The translations under genes were made by a program, and so were the position numbers. A DNA stretch of 64,000 nt, from assembly GCA_029961105.1 (NCBI GenBank), contig JASBVO010000014.1:62001-126000 (forward strand), written 5' to 3'. The notes under the pieces were generated by a model. That model was not told the DNA's origin, did no database searches, and saw only the letters and a program-made list of their open reading frames with translations. Numbering within the stretch: position 1 is the first letter of the stretch; each line of letters starts with the position of its first letter. Source of the DNA: Micrococcus sp. (GTDB taxonomy: Bacteria; Actinomycetota; Actinomycetes; Actinomycetales; Micrococcaceae). Positions 54,579-64,000 of this stretch are shown here, in pieces.

Positions 54579-54584
54579 TAGCGT
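54579..54584 (+). promoter_or_regulatory. -10-like box of the WXG100 gene
   Basis: TAGCGT in a CCCTAGCGTGG context, about 90 nt upstream of the WXG100 start. It gives a leadered message, unlike many genes in the window. Confidence 0.4.
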
Positions 54585-54674
54585 GGCAAGGGAGCCGGAA
54601 GCCACCGGCCAGCCGGTCCGGCGCTCTCCCGGCGCTCTGACCGGCCTCCAGATCCCTCACCCACAGGAGTGAAC

Positions 54675-54965
54675 ATGGCACTCGTCCAGATCGACACCGA
54701 AGACCTGATGGCCAAGAGCCAGGCCGTGGAGGGTTCCATCGGCCGGCTGCAGTCAGAGGTCAACGCGATGGAGGCCAACCTCCGCCAGCTCCAGGACACC
54801 TGGCGTGGCCAGGCCGCGAACAACTTCCAGACCATCCTCACCGAGTGGCGGTCCACCCAGGCCCGCGTCGAGGAGTCCCTGGTGTCCATCCGCGGGGCCA
54901 TGACCCACGCCGCCCAGCAGTACCTGGACGCAGAGACCGCGAACGCCTCGATGTTCCGCGGCTGA
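54675..54965 (+). CDS. WXG100-family (ESAT-6-like) protein
   Basis: A 96-residue helical-hairpin protein with a W-x-G motif in LQDTWRGQAANNFQTIL near residue 45. The helices run VDTEDLMAKSQAVEGSIGRLQSEVNAMEANLRQL and EWRSTQARVEESLVSIRGAMTHAAQQYLDAE-like. WXG100 proteins are exported as dimers by type VII (ESX) systems or act as adaptor partners. No EccC ATPase, LXG toxin or other ESX gene lies near, so this is an orphan. A CAGGAG site precedes the ATG. Confidence 0.9.
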   Translation: MALVQIDTEDLMAKSQAVEGSIGRLQSEVNAMEANLRQLQDTWRGQAANNFQTILTEWRSTQARVEESLVSIRGAMTHAAQQYLDAETANASMFRG

Positions 54966-55048
54966 CCCCCGTCCCCCTGCAGGGGCCGGGTGGGCGGCGG
55001 CGAGGCAATCTGCCCCCGCCCACCCGGCTGAAACCTAGGATGGGGACC

Positions 55049-55984
55049 ATGGCCGTGCTGATCGATCCGGCACGGTGGCCAGCCCACGGCACCGTGTTCT
55101 CCCACCTGGTCTCGGACCACTCGCTGGCGGAGTTGCACGCCTTCGCCGAGGAGGCGGGGATCCCGCGCCGGGCCTTCGACGGGGACCACTACGACGTCCC
55201 CGTGGAGCGGTACCGGGACCTGGTCGCGCAGGGGGCCGAGGAGGTCAGCGGCGCCGAGCTCGTCCGTCGGCTCGTCGCCTCCGGGCTGCGTATCCCGGCC
55301 AGCCACCGGCCGGGCAAGCTGGACAAGGTCCTCACCCAGCGGTTCAACCGATTACTGCCCGGCCATTCCCCGCTGGAACGGGACCCCGTGGTCGCCGACC
55401 TGCTGGCCAGCTGGTCCGAGCCGCACCGCCACTACCACGACCGCAGCCACCTGCTGGCCGTGCTGAAGGGCATCGACCTGCTGCTGCGCCACGGGGAGGA
55501 CTGCGGCCGCTGGGACCGGGCCGTCAAGCTGGCGGCCTGGTTCCACGACGCCGTCTACCGGGGTGACCCGGCCCGGCCGCCCGGGCAGGACGAGGAGGAC
55601 TCCGCCGTGCTGGCGGAGACGGTGCTGTCGGACCTCGGGCTGCCGGATCCGGAGATCGCGGAGACGGCCCGCCTGGTCCGGCTCACCATCACCCACGACC
55701 CGGATCCCGAGGACCGCGCCGGTGCGGTGCTCAGCGACGCCGACCTGGAGGTCCTCGGCCGGTCCCGCGGGGACTACGGCCGGTACCTCGCGGCCGTCCG
55801 GCAGGACTTCGCGCACGTACCGGACGACGCCTTCGCCGCCGGCCGGGCCGCCGTCGTGCAGTCGCTGCTGGACGCGGACCCGCTGTACCGGACCGAGACG
55901 GGCCGCCGGCTCTGGGACAGGGCGGCCCGGCGCAACCTCTCGGCGGAACTGCACCCGACCTCCCGCCTGTGGTCCCGGCACTGA
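55049..55984 (+). CDS. DUF4031-HD domain fusion protein
   Basis: A 311-residue soluble protein. The first 85 or so residues match DUF4031 (VLIDPARWPAHGTVFSHLVSDHSLAELHAFAEEAGIPRRAFDGDHYDVPVERY). The rest is an HD-type metal phosphohydrolase-like domain (PHRHYHDRSHLLAVLKGIDLLL, AAWFHDAVYRG) with paired His/Asp. The reaction is unknown. TAGGAT (55036-55041) is 7 nt before ATG 55049, which favours this start over ATG 55040 and makes the mRNA leaderless. It converges with groEL. Confidence 0.85.
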   Translation: MAVLIDPARWPAHGTVFSHLVSDHSLAELHAFAEEAGIPRRAFDGDHYDVPVERYRDLVAQGAEEVSGAELVRRLVASGLRIPASHRPGKLDKVLTQRFNRLLPGHSPLERDPVVADLLASWSEPHRHYHDRSHLLAVLKGIDLLLRHGEDCGRWDRAVKLAAWFHDAVYRGDPARPPGQDEEDSAVLAETVLSDLGLPDPEIAETARLVRLTITHDPDPEDRAGAVLSDADLEVLGRSRGDYGRYLAAVRQDFAHVPDDAFAAGRAAVVQSLLDADPLYRTETGRRLWDRAARRNLSAELHPTSRLWSRH

Positions 55985-56050
55985 CGGGACCATCAGTTCG
56001 CACGGTCGGAACACCGGAGAGCCGAGGACACACGAAGGCCCGGAACACAG

Positions 56051-56092
56051 GAAGGCCCGGCCCCCGGGAAACAGACCGGGAACCGGGCCTTC
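56051..56092. terminator. Terminator hairpin, DUF4031 gene / groEL
   Basis: GAAGGCCCGG (56051-56060) pairs with CCGGGCCTTC (56083-56092), followed on the plus strand by GTCGTCAC. It lies between the convergent DUF4031 and groEL genes. Confidence 0.7.
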
Positions 56093-56162
56093 GTCGTCAC
56101 TGGCGTGCGGTGCGGGTACAGACCCGCCCGGACGGCCGGCGATGCCTGCTAGGAGCAGGTCA

Positions 56163-57890
<1,728 letters not shown>

Positions 57891-57943
57891 TCACCACGTT
57901 CAGGTCAAACTCCGTGGCACGGACCACCCGCATGCCTGCGGGC

Positions 57944-58004
57944 TTGGCAGTCCGAACCACCGAGTGCTAGTCCATATTTAGCACTCGACCCACCCGAGTG
58001 CAAA
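57944..58004 (-). promoter_or_regulatory. Tandem CIRCE operators of groEL
   Basis: Site 1: TTAGCACTC (57978-57986), N9, GAGTGCAAA (57996-58004). Site 2: TTGGCAGTC (57944-57952), N9, GAGTGCTAG (57962-57970), with weaker left arm. The sites are separated by 7 nt. HrcA should bind both. Confidence 0.85.
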
Positions 58005-58073
58005 CATCCGTCCAGGGTGCGGGCGGTTGTTCAGCGGGCAGGGGAATCGGCGCCCGGCGGCGGGACGGACCAC

Positions 58074-58820
58074 TCAGCCCGCGTATGCGGCGGTGACCAC
58101 CACGGCGATCCCCGGGATCCTTCCGTCGTAGACCGCCGGCAGCCCGAGCCGGGCGGCGACGGCCTGGGCGGTGGCCTCCTCCGAGGAATAGAACACGGCA
58201 GAGGAGGTCACCGGGAACCCGGCCCAGTTGTCCGCGGTGGCCACCGTGAACCCGGAACCGGCGAGTGCGCCGCCGACCCGGCCGGCCAGGCCGTTGACCC
58301 GGGAGGCGTTGTAGACCTCCACCGGGAGGGAGTAGTCGACCACAGCCGGTTCCTCGGTCTCCTCGGGCGACGGCGTCGGTTCCGGCGTTGCCGTCGGCTC
58401 CGGGGACTCGCTGGGTTCCGGCGACCCCGACCCGGCGGTCGCGGCCGGGGGCTCGGCGGACGCGGCGGCCTCATCCGGTTCGGAGGTCCTGCCGTCGCCT
58501 GCCCCGGCTTCCGTCACGCCCGGCGCACCGGGCGTGCGGTCCTCCGTCGGCGCCCCCGGAGCCGCGGACGCGGAGGCCGAGGCCGTCCCCGAGCTCGAGG
58601 CTCCCGCGGCCTCCGGCCCGGCACCGTCAGTGGACCGGAGCGTCGGCAGGATGAAGAAGGAGAAGGCGCCGATGGCCAGGGCCAGGGCGGCGGCCAACGA
58701 GATCCAGGTCAGTCCGGACGGCCCCGAGCCGCCGGACGGCTCCGCCACGGCCCGGTGGCTGCCCTGGCGGTCGCGGTATTCGGGCACGTCATCGAACTGA
58801 TCGCGCGGGTACTCAGTCAT
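58074..58820 (-). CDS. LytR_C-domain (VirR-like) membrane protein
   Basis: A 248-residue protein with an N-terminal cytosolic stretch, one membrane helix (LTWISLAAALALAIGAFSFFIL), a long Glu/Pro/Ser/Ala linker and a C-terminal LytR_C domain (LPVEVYNASRVNGLAGRVGGALAGSGFTVATADNWAGFPVTSSAVFYSSEEA). In Mycobacterium the equivalent gene (VirR, near DUF3263 and groEL2) affects envelope and vesicle release. The DUF3263 gene lies 84 nt upstream, as in Mycobacterium. Function here is by analogy. Confidence 0.88.
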   Translation of the reverse strand: MTEYPRDQFDDVPEYRDRQGSHRAVAEPSGGSGPSGLTWISLAAALALAIGAFSFFILPTLRSTDGAGPEAAGASSSGTASASASAAPGAPTEDRTPGAPGVTEAGAGDGRTSEPDEAAASAEPPAATAGSGSPEPSESPEPTATPEPTPSPEETEEPAVVDYSLPVEVYNASRVNGLAGRVGGALAGSGFTVATADNWAGFPVTSSAVFYSSEEATAQAVAARLGLPAVYDGRIPGIAVVVTAAYAG

Positions 58821-58904
58821 GGACCATCATCACCAGATCTTCGACGCCGGGCGGCGCCGCTGTGGCTGCCGCGGGACATGGCCACGGCCGCATGACCGTG
58901 ACGC

Positions 58905-59261
58905 TCAGGCCTCCTGCCGCCTGGCGCTGCGGGCCCGGTGGCGAGTCGTCCGTAGTCTACGCAATCTCTTGACCAGCATCGGCTTGTGGGCCAGGGCCTC
59001 CTGCCGGTCGAGCAGGCCGTTGAGCACCTGGTAGTACGTGGTGGCCGAGATCGCGAACCGGTCACGGATGGCCTGGTCCTTCGCGCCGCCGTACTTCCAC
59101 CACTGGTCCTCGAAGTCCAGGATGTCCCGGTCCCGCTCGGACAATTCCGACGGCGACCCTGGGGTGTCCTGCCCGCGCGCGCCGTCCTTCCCGTCGTCCA
59201 GTCCCCGGTCAGCGCGTGCGTCGTCCTCGCGCTCCGGGGGGACGGGATCAGCTGCAGTCAT
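58905..59261 (-). CDS. DUF3263 DNA-binding-like protein
   Basis: A 118-residue basic protein. A disordered N-terminus of about 40 residues precedes LSERDRDILDFEDQWWKYGGAKDQAIRDRFAISATTYYQVLNGLLDRQEALAHKPMLVKRLRRLR, the DUF3263 helix-turn-helix-like domain resembling sigma region 4. The C-terminus is Arg-rich. It is always near the VirR-like gene in actinobacteria. A GGAAGGA site precedes the ATG. An inverted repeat covers its -10 candidate, suggesting autoregulation. Confidence 0.87.
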   Translation of the reverse strand: MTAADPVPPEREDDARADRGLDDGKDGARGQDTPGSPSELSERDRDILDFEDQWWKYGGAKDQAIRDRFAISATTYYQVLNGLLDRQEALAHKPMLVKRLRRLRTTRHRARSARRQEA

Positions 59262-59316
59262 GGGGGGGGTCCTTCCGGGAAGTGGTTCCCCGCCGCGCAG
59301 CCATCCAGGCGCCGGG

Positions 59317-59340
59317 CGGAGTACTCCACAGTCTACTCCG
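59317..59340 (-). promoter_or_regulatory. Inverted repeat over the DUF3263 promoter
   Basis: CGGAGTA (59317-59323) and TACTCCG (59334-59340) are perfect arms with a 10-nt spacer. They overlap a minus-strand TAGACT (59330-59335), a likely -10 for the DUF3263 gene. Confidence 0.5.
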
Positions 59341-59377
59341 GTGAACTACAGCGGTGTCATTCGATAGTCTTCACCCG

Positions 59378-60073
59378 ATGAGACTGCGTGAACCACTGGA
59401 TCCCGGATGGGAGCGCGCGCTGGCGCCCCAGGATGAGGCCCTGGCCGCCGTCGGGCGTGAGGTCCAGGCCCGGCGGAAGGCCGGCGAGCACATCCTGCCG
59501 GCGCCGGAGAACATCCTGCGGGCCTTCCGGCAACCCTTCGACGAGGTCCGGGTGCTGATCCTGGGGCAGGACCCCTACCCCACCCCGGGACACCCGATCG
59601 GGCTGAGCTTCGCCGTGGACCGTCACGTGAACCCGCTGCCGCGCTCGCTGGCGAACATCTACCAGGAGCTGTCCGACGACCTCGGCATCCCCCCGGCCCC
59701 GCACGGCGACCTCACCGCATGGACGGGGCAAGGCGTGCTGCTGCTGAACCGGGTCCTGACCGTGGCCGCCGGCCAGCCGGCCAGTCACCGCGGACTGGGC
59801 TGGGAACAGGTGACCGAGGCGGCCGTGGAGGCCCTGGCCGCCCGCGGCACCCCGCTGGTGGCGATCCTGTGGGGCGCCGACGCCCGGAAGATGGCCCCGG
59901 TGCTGCGACGGCACGCTCCCGCCGACGCTCCCCTGGGCGTCATCGAGTCGGCCCATCCCTCCCCGCTCTCGGCCCGTCGGGGATTCTTCGGCTCCCGCCC
60001 GTTCAGCCGCACGAACGAGCTGCTCGGACAATGGGGCGCGGACCCGGTCGACTGGCGCGTCGATCACTCCTGA
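59378..60073 (+). CDS. ung: Uracil-DNA glycosylase
   Basis: A 231-residue family-1 uracil-DNA glycosylase that removes uracil from DNA. The water-activating motif is [18 protein letters not shown], the specificity Phe/Asn region [23 protein letters not shown], and the [18 protein letters not shown] loop holds the catalytic His and DNA-inserting Leu. I place the start at 59378 (MRLREP) because TAGTCT (59365-59370) lies 7 nt before it, whereas the ATG at 59354 would precede that box. Confidence 0.95.
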   Translation: MRLREPLDPGWERALAPQDEALAAVGREVQARRKAGEHILPAPENILRAFRQPFDEVRVLILGQDPYPTPGHPIGLSFAVDRHVNPLPRSLANIYQELSDDLGIPPAPHGDLTAWTGQGVLLLNRVLTVAAGQPASHRGLGWEQVTEAAVEALAARGTPLVAILWGADARKMAPVLRRHAPADAPLGVIESAHPSPLSARRGFFGSRPFSRTNELLGQWGADPVDWRVDHS

Positions 60074-60118
60074 CCCTCGTCGCGGACCGGCCCGTGACGA
60101 GAGGCCAGCGACGGCCGG

Positions 60119-61984
60119 TCAGCGACGGCCGATGCGGCGCCGTTCGTTGGCCTGCAGCGCCGTGGTGAACGGCCGGGCGAGCGTATCGCCCAGGACCACT
60201 CCGGCGGCGATGGCCATGATGGTGGCCGAGGCGTTGAACAGCCCCACCACGCCGGATTCCAGGGACCCGGTGTCCATGGCGATGCCGTACATGGAGCGGA
60301 AGATCGTCAGCCCGGGGAGCAGGAACAGGATGGCCGGCACGGCCACCACCAACTGGGGCGCGCCCATCCTCAGGGCGACGTACCGGCCGAAGGCGCCGAT
60401 CACCACGGCGGCGACCGCCGGGGTCAGCCGGGGCCCGACGCCGAGGAGGTCCGCCGCCGCGTAGGCCAGGTACCCGGTCAGGGACACCAGGGCGGTGGGC
60501 ACCAGCAGCTTCCATTCGGACTGCTCGAAGATGGAGTCCCAGACGGCAGCCAAGAAGACCAGCAGGGCCGTGAACCAGACCGGATAGGCCGAGGAGCTGG
60601 CCGCGTCCACGTCCAGCTCGGCGAAGCCCAGCAGGCTGGAGACCACGACGGCGGACATGATCCCGGCGATCAGCGCGGCGTAGATGAGCGCGGCGGAGAC
60701 GAACCGGCCGGCGGCCGTGACCGGGAAGCCGTTGATCGCGTCCTGCACGGCCGAGACGAAGCGCCCGGACGGCAACAGCAGCATGATCCCGCCGGCCACC
60801 ACGAGGGACGGCGCCAGCGGCACGTCCAGTTCGTAGAGCACCAGGGCGATCACGGTCGCGATGAAGCCGCCGGCCATCGTGGCGAAGAACTCCGGGATCC
60901 GCGCGCGCCCCATCACGTCCATGACGCCCATCAGCAGGGACGTGGACAGCAGGGCCACCCCGGCGCCGACCAGGTCGCCACCGATGAACAGCACGAACGT
61001 GGCGGCGAACAGGCCGGCCGCCAGCGTGTTCAGCCACTTCGGGAACGGCTTGGGCCGGTGCCGGATGTCCGCCAGCCGCTGCTGGGCCTCGTCCCGGTCC
61101 ACCTCACCGGCGGCGATCGAGGACACCAGCCGGTGCATCAGGGCCAGGCCAGCGTAGTTCTGGGACCAGGACCGCACCACGCGCTGCAGCGTGTACGGCG
61201 TCTTGCCGGCGGGGGCGTAGTTCAGCGAGATCGACTGGTTGGTGATGTCCACCTCGGTCTCGTGCACGCCGAACGCCTGGGTCACCACGATGATCGAGGT
61301 CTCGACCTCCAGGGCACCGGCGCCGAAGCGGAAGAGGGTCTCCGCCAGCTTGAGCGTGAAGTCCAGGGTGGCCCGCTCATCGGCGTCCGCCAGCCGCGTG
61401 GTGCGCAGGTAGGGATTGGCGTACGGGCTGCCGGCGATCCGGTCCACCATGGACAGGGTCTGCGTCGGCAGCGGCTCGGAATGCATGATCCGCCGGAAGG
61501 CCGAGCTGCCGGAGAACCGCAGCCGGGCCTTCCTCGGCCCGGGCTTGGCGACCGGGACCGTCGGCGTCTCGCCGGTGGCCGGTTCGGAGGGGGCCAGCAC
61601 GGACTGCGGCACCGGCACGGAGCTGGGCGGCTCGGTGATCGGGGTGTCGGTGACCGGCCCGACGTCGGCGCTCTCGGCTGGCACGGCACCGTCGCCGTCG
61701 GGCTCCGGGCCGGTCACCGGACGGACGGCCGGGGCGGCGGTGGGGGTCGGGCCGGTCGACACGTGGCCGGCGGCCTCGGCCGCGGGGCCCAGCGGGAAGT
61801 CGGTGATCGAGCTCGTGGCGGGGGCGGCCTCCTCGGCGGCGGGCCCGCCCGAGGCAGGGTGCCCGCCGGCGCGTGCGCCCGCAGCGGTCTGCGCGGCAGG
61901 ACGGATGATCGGGATCTGTGCCAGTTCCACGGGCGGTTCCTGGATGCTCCGGCGTCCGGTCCGTGTCCTGATCTCGTCGTCCAC
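60119..61984 (-). CDS. ThrE-type threonine/serine exporter
   Basis: A protein of about 621 residues with both ThrE halves: the DUF1212-like N-terminal hydrolase-like domain (LETETS-type ALEVETSIIVVTQAFGVHETEVDITNQSISLNY) and about ten membrane helices (NTLAAGLFAATFVLFIGGDLVGAG, FIATVIALVLYELDVPLAPSLVVAGGIMLLLPSGRFV). About 130 low-complexity N-terminal residues exceed the C. glutamicum protein (489). The GTG at 61984 has a GGAGG site. It probably exports Thr, Ser or small peptides. Confidence 0.9.
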   Translation of the reverse strand: MDDEIRTRTGRRSIQEPPVELAQIPIIRPAAQTAAGARAGGHPASGGPAAEEAAPATSSITDFPLGPAAEAAGHVSTGPTPTAAPAVRPVTGPEPDGDGAVPAESADVGPVTDTPITEPPSSVPVPQSVLAPSEPATGETPTVPVAKPGPRKARLRFSGSSAFRRIMHSEPLPTQTLSMVDRIAGSPYANPYLRTTRLADADERATLDFTLKLAETLFRFGAGALEVETSIIVVTQAFGVHETEVDITNQSISLNYAPAGKTPYTLQRVVRSWSQNYAGLALMHRLVSSIAAGEVDRDEAQQRLADIRHRPKPFPKWLNTLAAGLFAATFVLFIGGDLVGAGVALLSTSLLMGVMDVMGRARIPEFFATMAGGFIATVIALVLYELDVPLAPSLVVAGGIMLLLPSGRFVSAVQDAINGFPVTAAGRFVSAALIYAALIAGIMSAVVVSSLLGFAELDVDAASSSAYPVWFTALLVFLAAVWDSIFEQSEWKLLVPTALVSLTGYLAYAAADLLGVGPRLTPAVAAVVIGAFGRYVALRMGAPQLVVAVPAILFLLPGLTIFRSMYGIAMDTGSLESGVVGLFNASATIMAIAAGVVLGDTLARPFTTALQANERRRIGRR

Positions 61985-62136
61985 GCCCCTGTCCTCCTGT
62001 CCCGTCCGTACCGGCTGCGGCGCCCGCCCGTGATGCCGTGCCGGCTCGTCCGCTGTGTCCTCCGAGGCCACCCCGCACGTCCGTTCCGGGGTGGCCAGGG
62101 GCGGGCCACACCCCACTGTAGTGTCCCCATTAACGA

Positions 62137-62163
62137 CTGAAGGGCCCGCTCCGGGCCCTTCAG
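62137..62163 (-). terminator. Terminator downstream of tRNA-Val
   Basis: CTGAAGGGCCCG (62137-62148) pairs perfectly with CGGGCCCTTCAG (62152-62163), loop CTC. On the minus strand it follows the tRNA by four bases and leads into TCGTT. Confidence 0.8.
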
Positions 62164-62166
62164 GGA

Positions 62167-62243
62167 TGGTGGATCTTACTGGACTCGAACCAGCGACCTC
62201 TCGCGTGTGAAGCGAACGCTCTAACCAACTGAGCTAAAGATCC
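62167..62243 (-). tRNA. tRNA-Val(CAC)
   Basis: On the minus strand: acceptor GGATCTT/AAGATCC, D arm TAGCTCAGTTGGTTAGAGC, anticodon stem TTCGC/GCGAG with loop TTCACAC (anticodon CAC), T arm GGTTCGAGTCC, discriminator A, encoded CCA (62167-62169). It reads GUG codons. Confidence 0.95.
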
Positions 62244-62377
62244 AACAGCGTGCCGGCGTCTTCCTCTACAGGGGCCGACAGCTATGAAAGCTTAGCAGAG
62301 TCCAGGGCCAACCTGAAAACGGCCGGCTCGAGGCCGTGGGGACGGCCGGCTCGAGCGGCACGCCTACGATGAACGGC

Positions 62378-63130
62378 ATGGACTCCATGACGCGGCTGGG
62401 CAGGCACCCGGCCTTCCGGACCGGTGCCTCGGTGGCCGTGGCCACGGGCCTCTACGGGATCTCCTTCGGCGCGTTGGGGGTCGCCGCCGGGCTGGACGTG
62501 TGGCAGACGATCGCCCTGAGCGCGCTGATGTTCACGGGCGGTTCGCAGTTCGCCTTCGTCGGGGTGCTGGCCGGCGGGGGCGGCGGGACGGCGGCCACGG
62601 GCGCGGCCGGCCTGCTGGGCGTCCGCAACGCGGTCTACGGGATCCAGCTCAACGCCATGATGCGGCCCGGTCCGGTCCTGAAGCCGCTGGCCGCCCACCT
62701 GACCATCGACGAGTCCGCCGCCACGTCCATGGCCCAGCCCGATCCGTACGGGCGCCGCGTCGGGTTCTGGACGGCCGGCGTCGGGGTCTGGACGTTGTGG
62801 GTGGCCTTCACGGCGCTCGGCGCGGTGGCCGGGGACCTGATGGGAGACCCGAAGGCCTGGGGACTGGACGGTGCCGCCGCCGCGGCGATGCTCGGCCTGC
62901 TGTGGCCCCGGCTGAAGAGCGGCGACGCGTGGGCACTGGCGGCCGTGACGGCCCTCGTCACCGCGATCGCGCTGCCGCTGCTGCCCTCCGGGATCCCCAT
63001 CCTGGTCGCCGGTGCCGTCGCGGGGCTGTGGGGCTGGTTCGGCCCCACCGGGCGCAGGGACCGGGATCCGGAGGACGGCCACGCGGCCGGGCCGGAGGAC
63101 AGCCGGCCCGGCGCGAGGACGGTGGCGTGA
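62378..63130 (+). CDS. azlC: AzlC-family branched-chain amino acid exporter subunit
   Basis: A 250-residue permease with about six helices. AzlC hallmarks are GLYGISFGALGVAAGLDVWQTIALSALMFTGGSQFAFVGVLAGGG, AAGLLGVRNAVYGIQL and LTIDESAATSMAQ. With AzlD it exports branched-chain amino acids. TACGAT (62365-62370) lies 7 nt before the ATG. The azlD start overlaps its stop (GTGA). Confidence 0.92.
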   Translation: MDSMTRLGRHPAFRTGASVAVATGLYGISFGALGVAAGLDVWQTIALSALMFTGGSQFAFVGVLAGGGGGTAATGAAGLLGVRNAVYGIQLNAMMRPGPVLKPLAAHLTIDESAATSMAQPDPYGRRVGFWTAGVGVWTLWVAFTALGAVAGDLMGDPKAWGLDGAAAAAMLGLLWPRLKSGDAWALAAVTALVTAIALPLLPSGIPILVAGAVAGLWGWFGPTGRRDRDPEDGHAAGPEDSRPGARTVA

Positions 63131-63438
63131 GCATGTGGGGCTGGATCCTGCTGGCGAGCGCGATCGCCTTCGGCACGAAGCTTCTGGGCTACCTGGTGCC
63201 CGCCACGCTCCTGGACGACCCGAGGATGCTGCGCACGGCCAATGCGGTGACCATCGGGCTGCTGTCCGCGCTGGTGGTGATGAACACCGCGGCCGCCGGC
63301 CAGGGACTGCTGCTGGACGCCCGGCTCGGCGCCGTCGTGGCGGCCGCCGTGGCCCTCGCGCTGCGGGCCCCGTTCCTCGTGGTGGTGATCACCGGGGCCC
63401 TGGCCGCCGCCGGACTGCGCCTGCTCGGCTTCCCCTGA
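63127..63438 (+). CDS. azlD: AzlD-family exporter small subunit
   Basis: A 103-residue protein with about four helices and the motif SAIAFGTKLLGYLVPATLLDDPRMLRTANAVTIGLLSALVVMNTAAAGQ. It is the partner of AzlC. GTG 63127 overlaps the azlC stop, and ATG 63133 is an alternative. A strong hairpin follows immediately. Confidence 0.9.
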   Translation: MSMWGWILLASAIAFGTKLLGYLVPATLLDDPRMLRTANAVTIGLLSALVVMNTAAAGQGLLLDARLGAVVAAAVALALRAPFLVVVITGALAAAGLRLLGFP

Positions 63439-63485
63439 TCCCGACGGCGGCGCTCCGGGGGGCGAGGTGCGCGCCGCCGTCGGGA
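63439..63485. terminator. Terminator after azlCD
   Basis: TCCCGACGGCGGCGC (63439-63453) pairs perfectly with GCGCCGCCGTCGGGA (63471-63485), starting right after the azlD stop. It is probably shared with the convergent SpoIID-domain gene. Confidence 0.75.
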
Positions 63486-63551
63486 CCTCCCGGCTCGACC
63501 CCCTCCGGACTTCCGGTCGCCAGGACGCCAGGACGGACGCGGGTCAGGAGC

Positions 63552-64000
63552 TCACGGGGCCGTGATCGAGGAGATCCAGGTCGACTTCAGTCCCGCCCGG
63601 GCCCGCAGCTGATTGCCGGTGATCCGGGCGGTGTCGCCGTTCGTGGCGGTCGCCGTGACGTACCGGACGGAGTCCGCGTCGTCCAGCGTGAACCGGACCG
63701 TGCTCACGTTCGGCAGCCCGAAGGCCTGGGCCATCGTGGACTGGCTGACCGACTGCGTCCACGAGGCGTTCGGGTTGTTGGCGGCGGCGGCGAGGCTGTG
63801 CGGATCCGGCCTGCCCTGCAGGTACGGCACGGCGTTGCCCCAGACGTCCCGCGCCGAGCGGGTGTGGCCGCCGCTGGAGGAGAAGTACGTGGCGTCGACG
63901 ATCGACCCGTCGTACCAGAGGCTCTTGGCGGTCTTCACCGTCGAGGTGGGGTCGCGGGGGTCCACGCGCACCAGGGTGGCGTCCACGGCGGCCTTCCAGC
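63552..64000 (-). CDS. SpoIID/LytB-domain protein, 5' end outside the window
   Basis: The C-terminal part (about 149 residues) of a SpoIID-family secreted protein: VDATYFSSSGGHTRSARDVWGNAVPYLQGRPDPHSLAAAANNPNASW, then SMAQAFGLPNVSTV-like and RITGNQLRARAGLKSTWISS. SpoIID enzymes are lytic transglycosylases that act on stem-free glycans. In actinobacteria the domain often follows cell-wall hydrolase modules. The frame is open to the window edge, so the gene starts beyond base 64000. No terminal stop problem is seen. Confidence 0.88.
   Translation of the reverse strand, partial: WKAAVDATLVRVDPRDPTSTVKTAKSLWYDGSIVDATYFSSSGGHTRSARDVWGNAVPYLQGRPDPHSLAAAANNPNASWTQSVSQSTMAQAFGLPNVSTVRFTLDDADSVRYVTATATNGDTARITGNQLRARAGLKSTWISSITAP

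Overview
The window is high-GC DNA packed with short intergenic gaps. Its codon bias and gene content point to an actinobacterium of the Micrococcales, most likely a member of the Micrococcaceae (Arthrobacter, Citricoccus, Kocuria or Micrococcus-like). Markers for this are XPB helicase with its helicase-associated partner, a cold-shock protein next to a DUF3027 gene and serC, a DtxR/IdeR-type regulator, an NlpC/P60 hydrolase, and DUF3263, a LytR_C (VirR-like) protein and a groES-less GroEL, an order that recalls Mycobacterium. The content is ordinary chromosome: I see no prophage, insertion sequence, CRISPR array or integrase. The genus is an inference, not a database result.

Layout: 0-5.2 kb holds small membrane and hydrolase genes, an acyltransferase-like membrane protein and a lipoprotein gamma-glutamyltransferase. 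5.2-10.2 kb has an isochorismatase-family hydrolase converging on purN, then a four-gene OpuC-type osmoprotectant ABC operon. 10.2-13.7 kb carries stress-type genes (CBS protein, DUF4383, Hsp20 with a CIRCE operator) and a DUF6350 membrane protein. 13.8-23.3 kb has a frameshifted MgtA-type glycosyltransferase, an aldo/keto reductase, glutamate dehydrogenase, a thioesterase/App1 pair, a MarR-MFS efflux operon with a clear tandem operator, an inositol-phosphatase family protein and a flavin-binding PPOX protein. 23.4-27.7 kb is a tightly overlapped catabolic operon (cyclase, XRE-cupin regulator, ureohydrolase, ThDP enzyme). 27.8-36.2 kb has DUF202 proteins, a ferritin-like/VIT fusion, sucCD and pcrA.

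36.2-43 kb opens with tRNA-Arg(CCU), then a nitrilase/flavin-oxidase pair that I read as davA-davB (lysine to 5-aminovaleramide to 5-aminovalerate), an ABC exporter, an HNH nuclease and an NlpC/P60 hydrolase. 43-52 kb is the conserved dtxR, serC, DUF3027, csp, XPB block. 51.8-54.5 kb is a PhoP/TcrX-class two-component system with three 11-bp direct repeats at its start. 54.6-64 kb has an orphan WXG100 protein, a DUF4031-HD fusion, groEL with tandem CIRCE sites, the VirR-like/DUF3263 pair, ung, a ThrE-type exporter, tRNA-Val(CAC), azlCD and the edge of a SpoIID-domain gene.

Two themes connect the genes. First, nitrogen and basic amino-acid metabolism recurs: glutamate dehydrogenase, GGT, the ureohydrolase/ThDP operon, the DavBA-like pair, and the ThrE and AzlCD exporters. 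Second, an unusually regular TANNNT box sits 6-7 nt before the start codon of many genes. This suggests widespread leaderless transcription and was used here to choose starts, including for purN, ung, davB and the DUF4031 protein.
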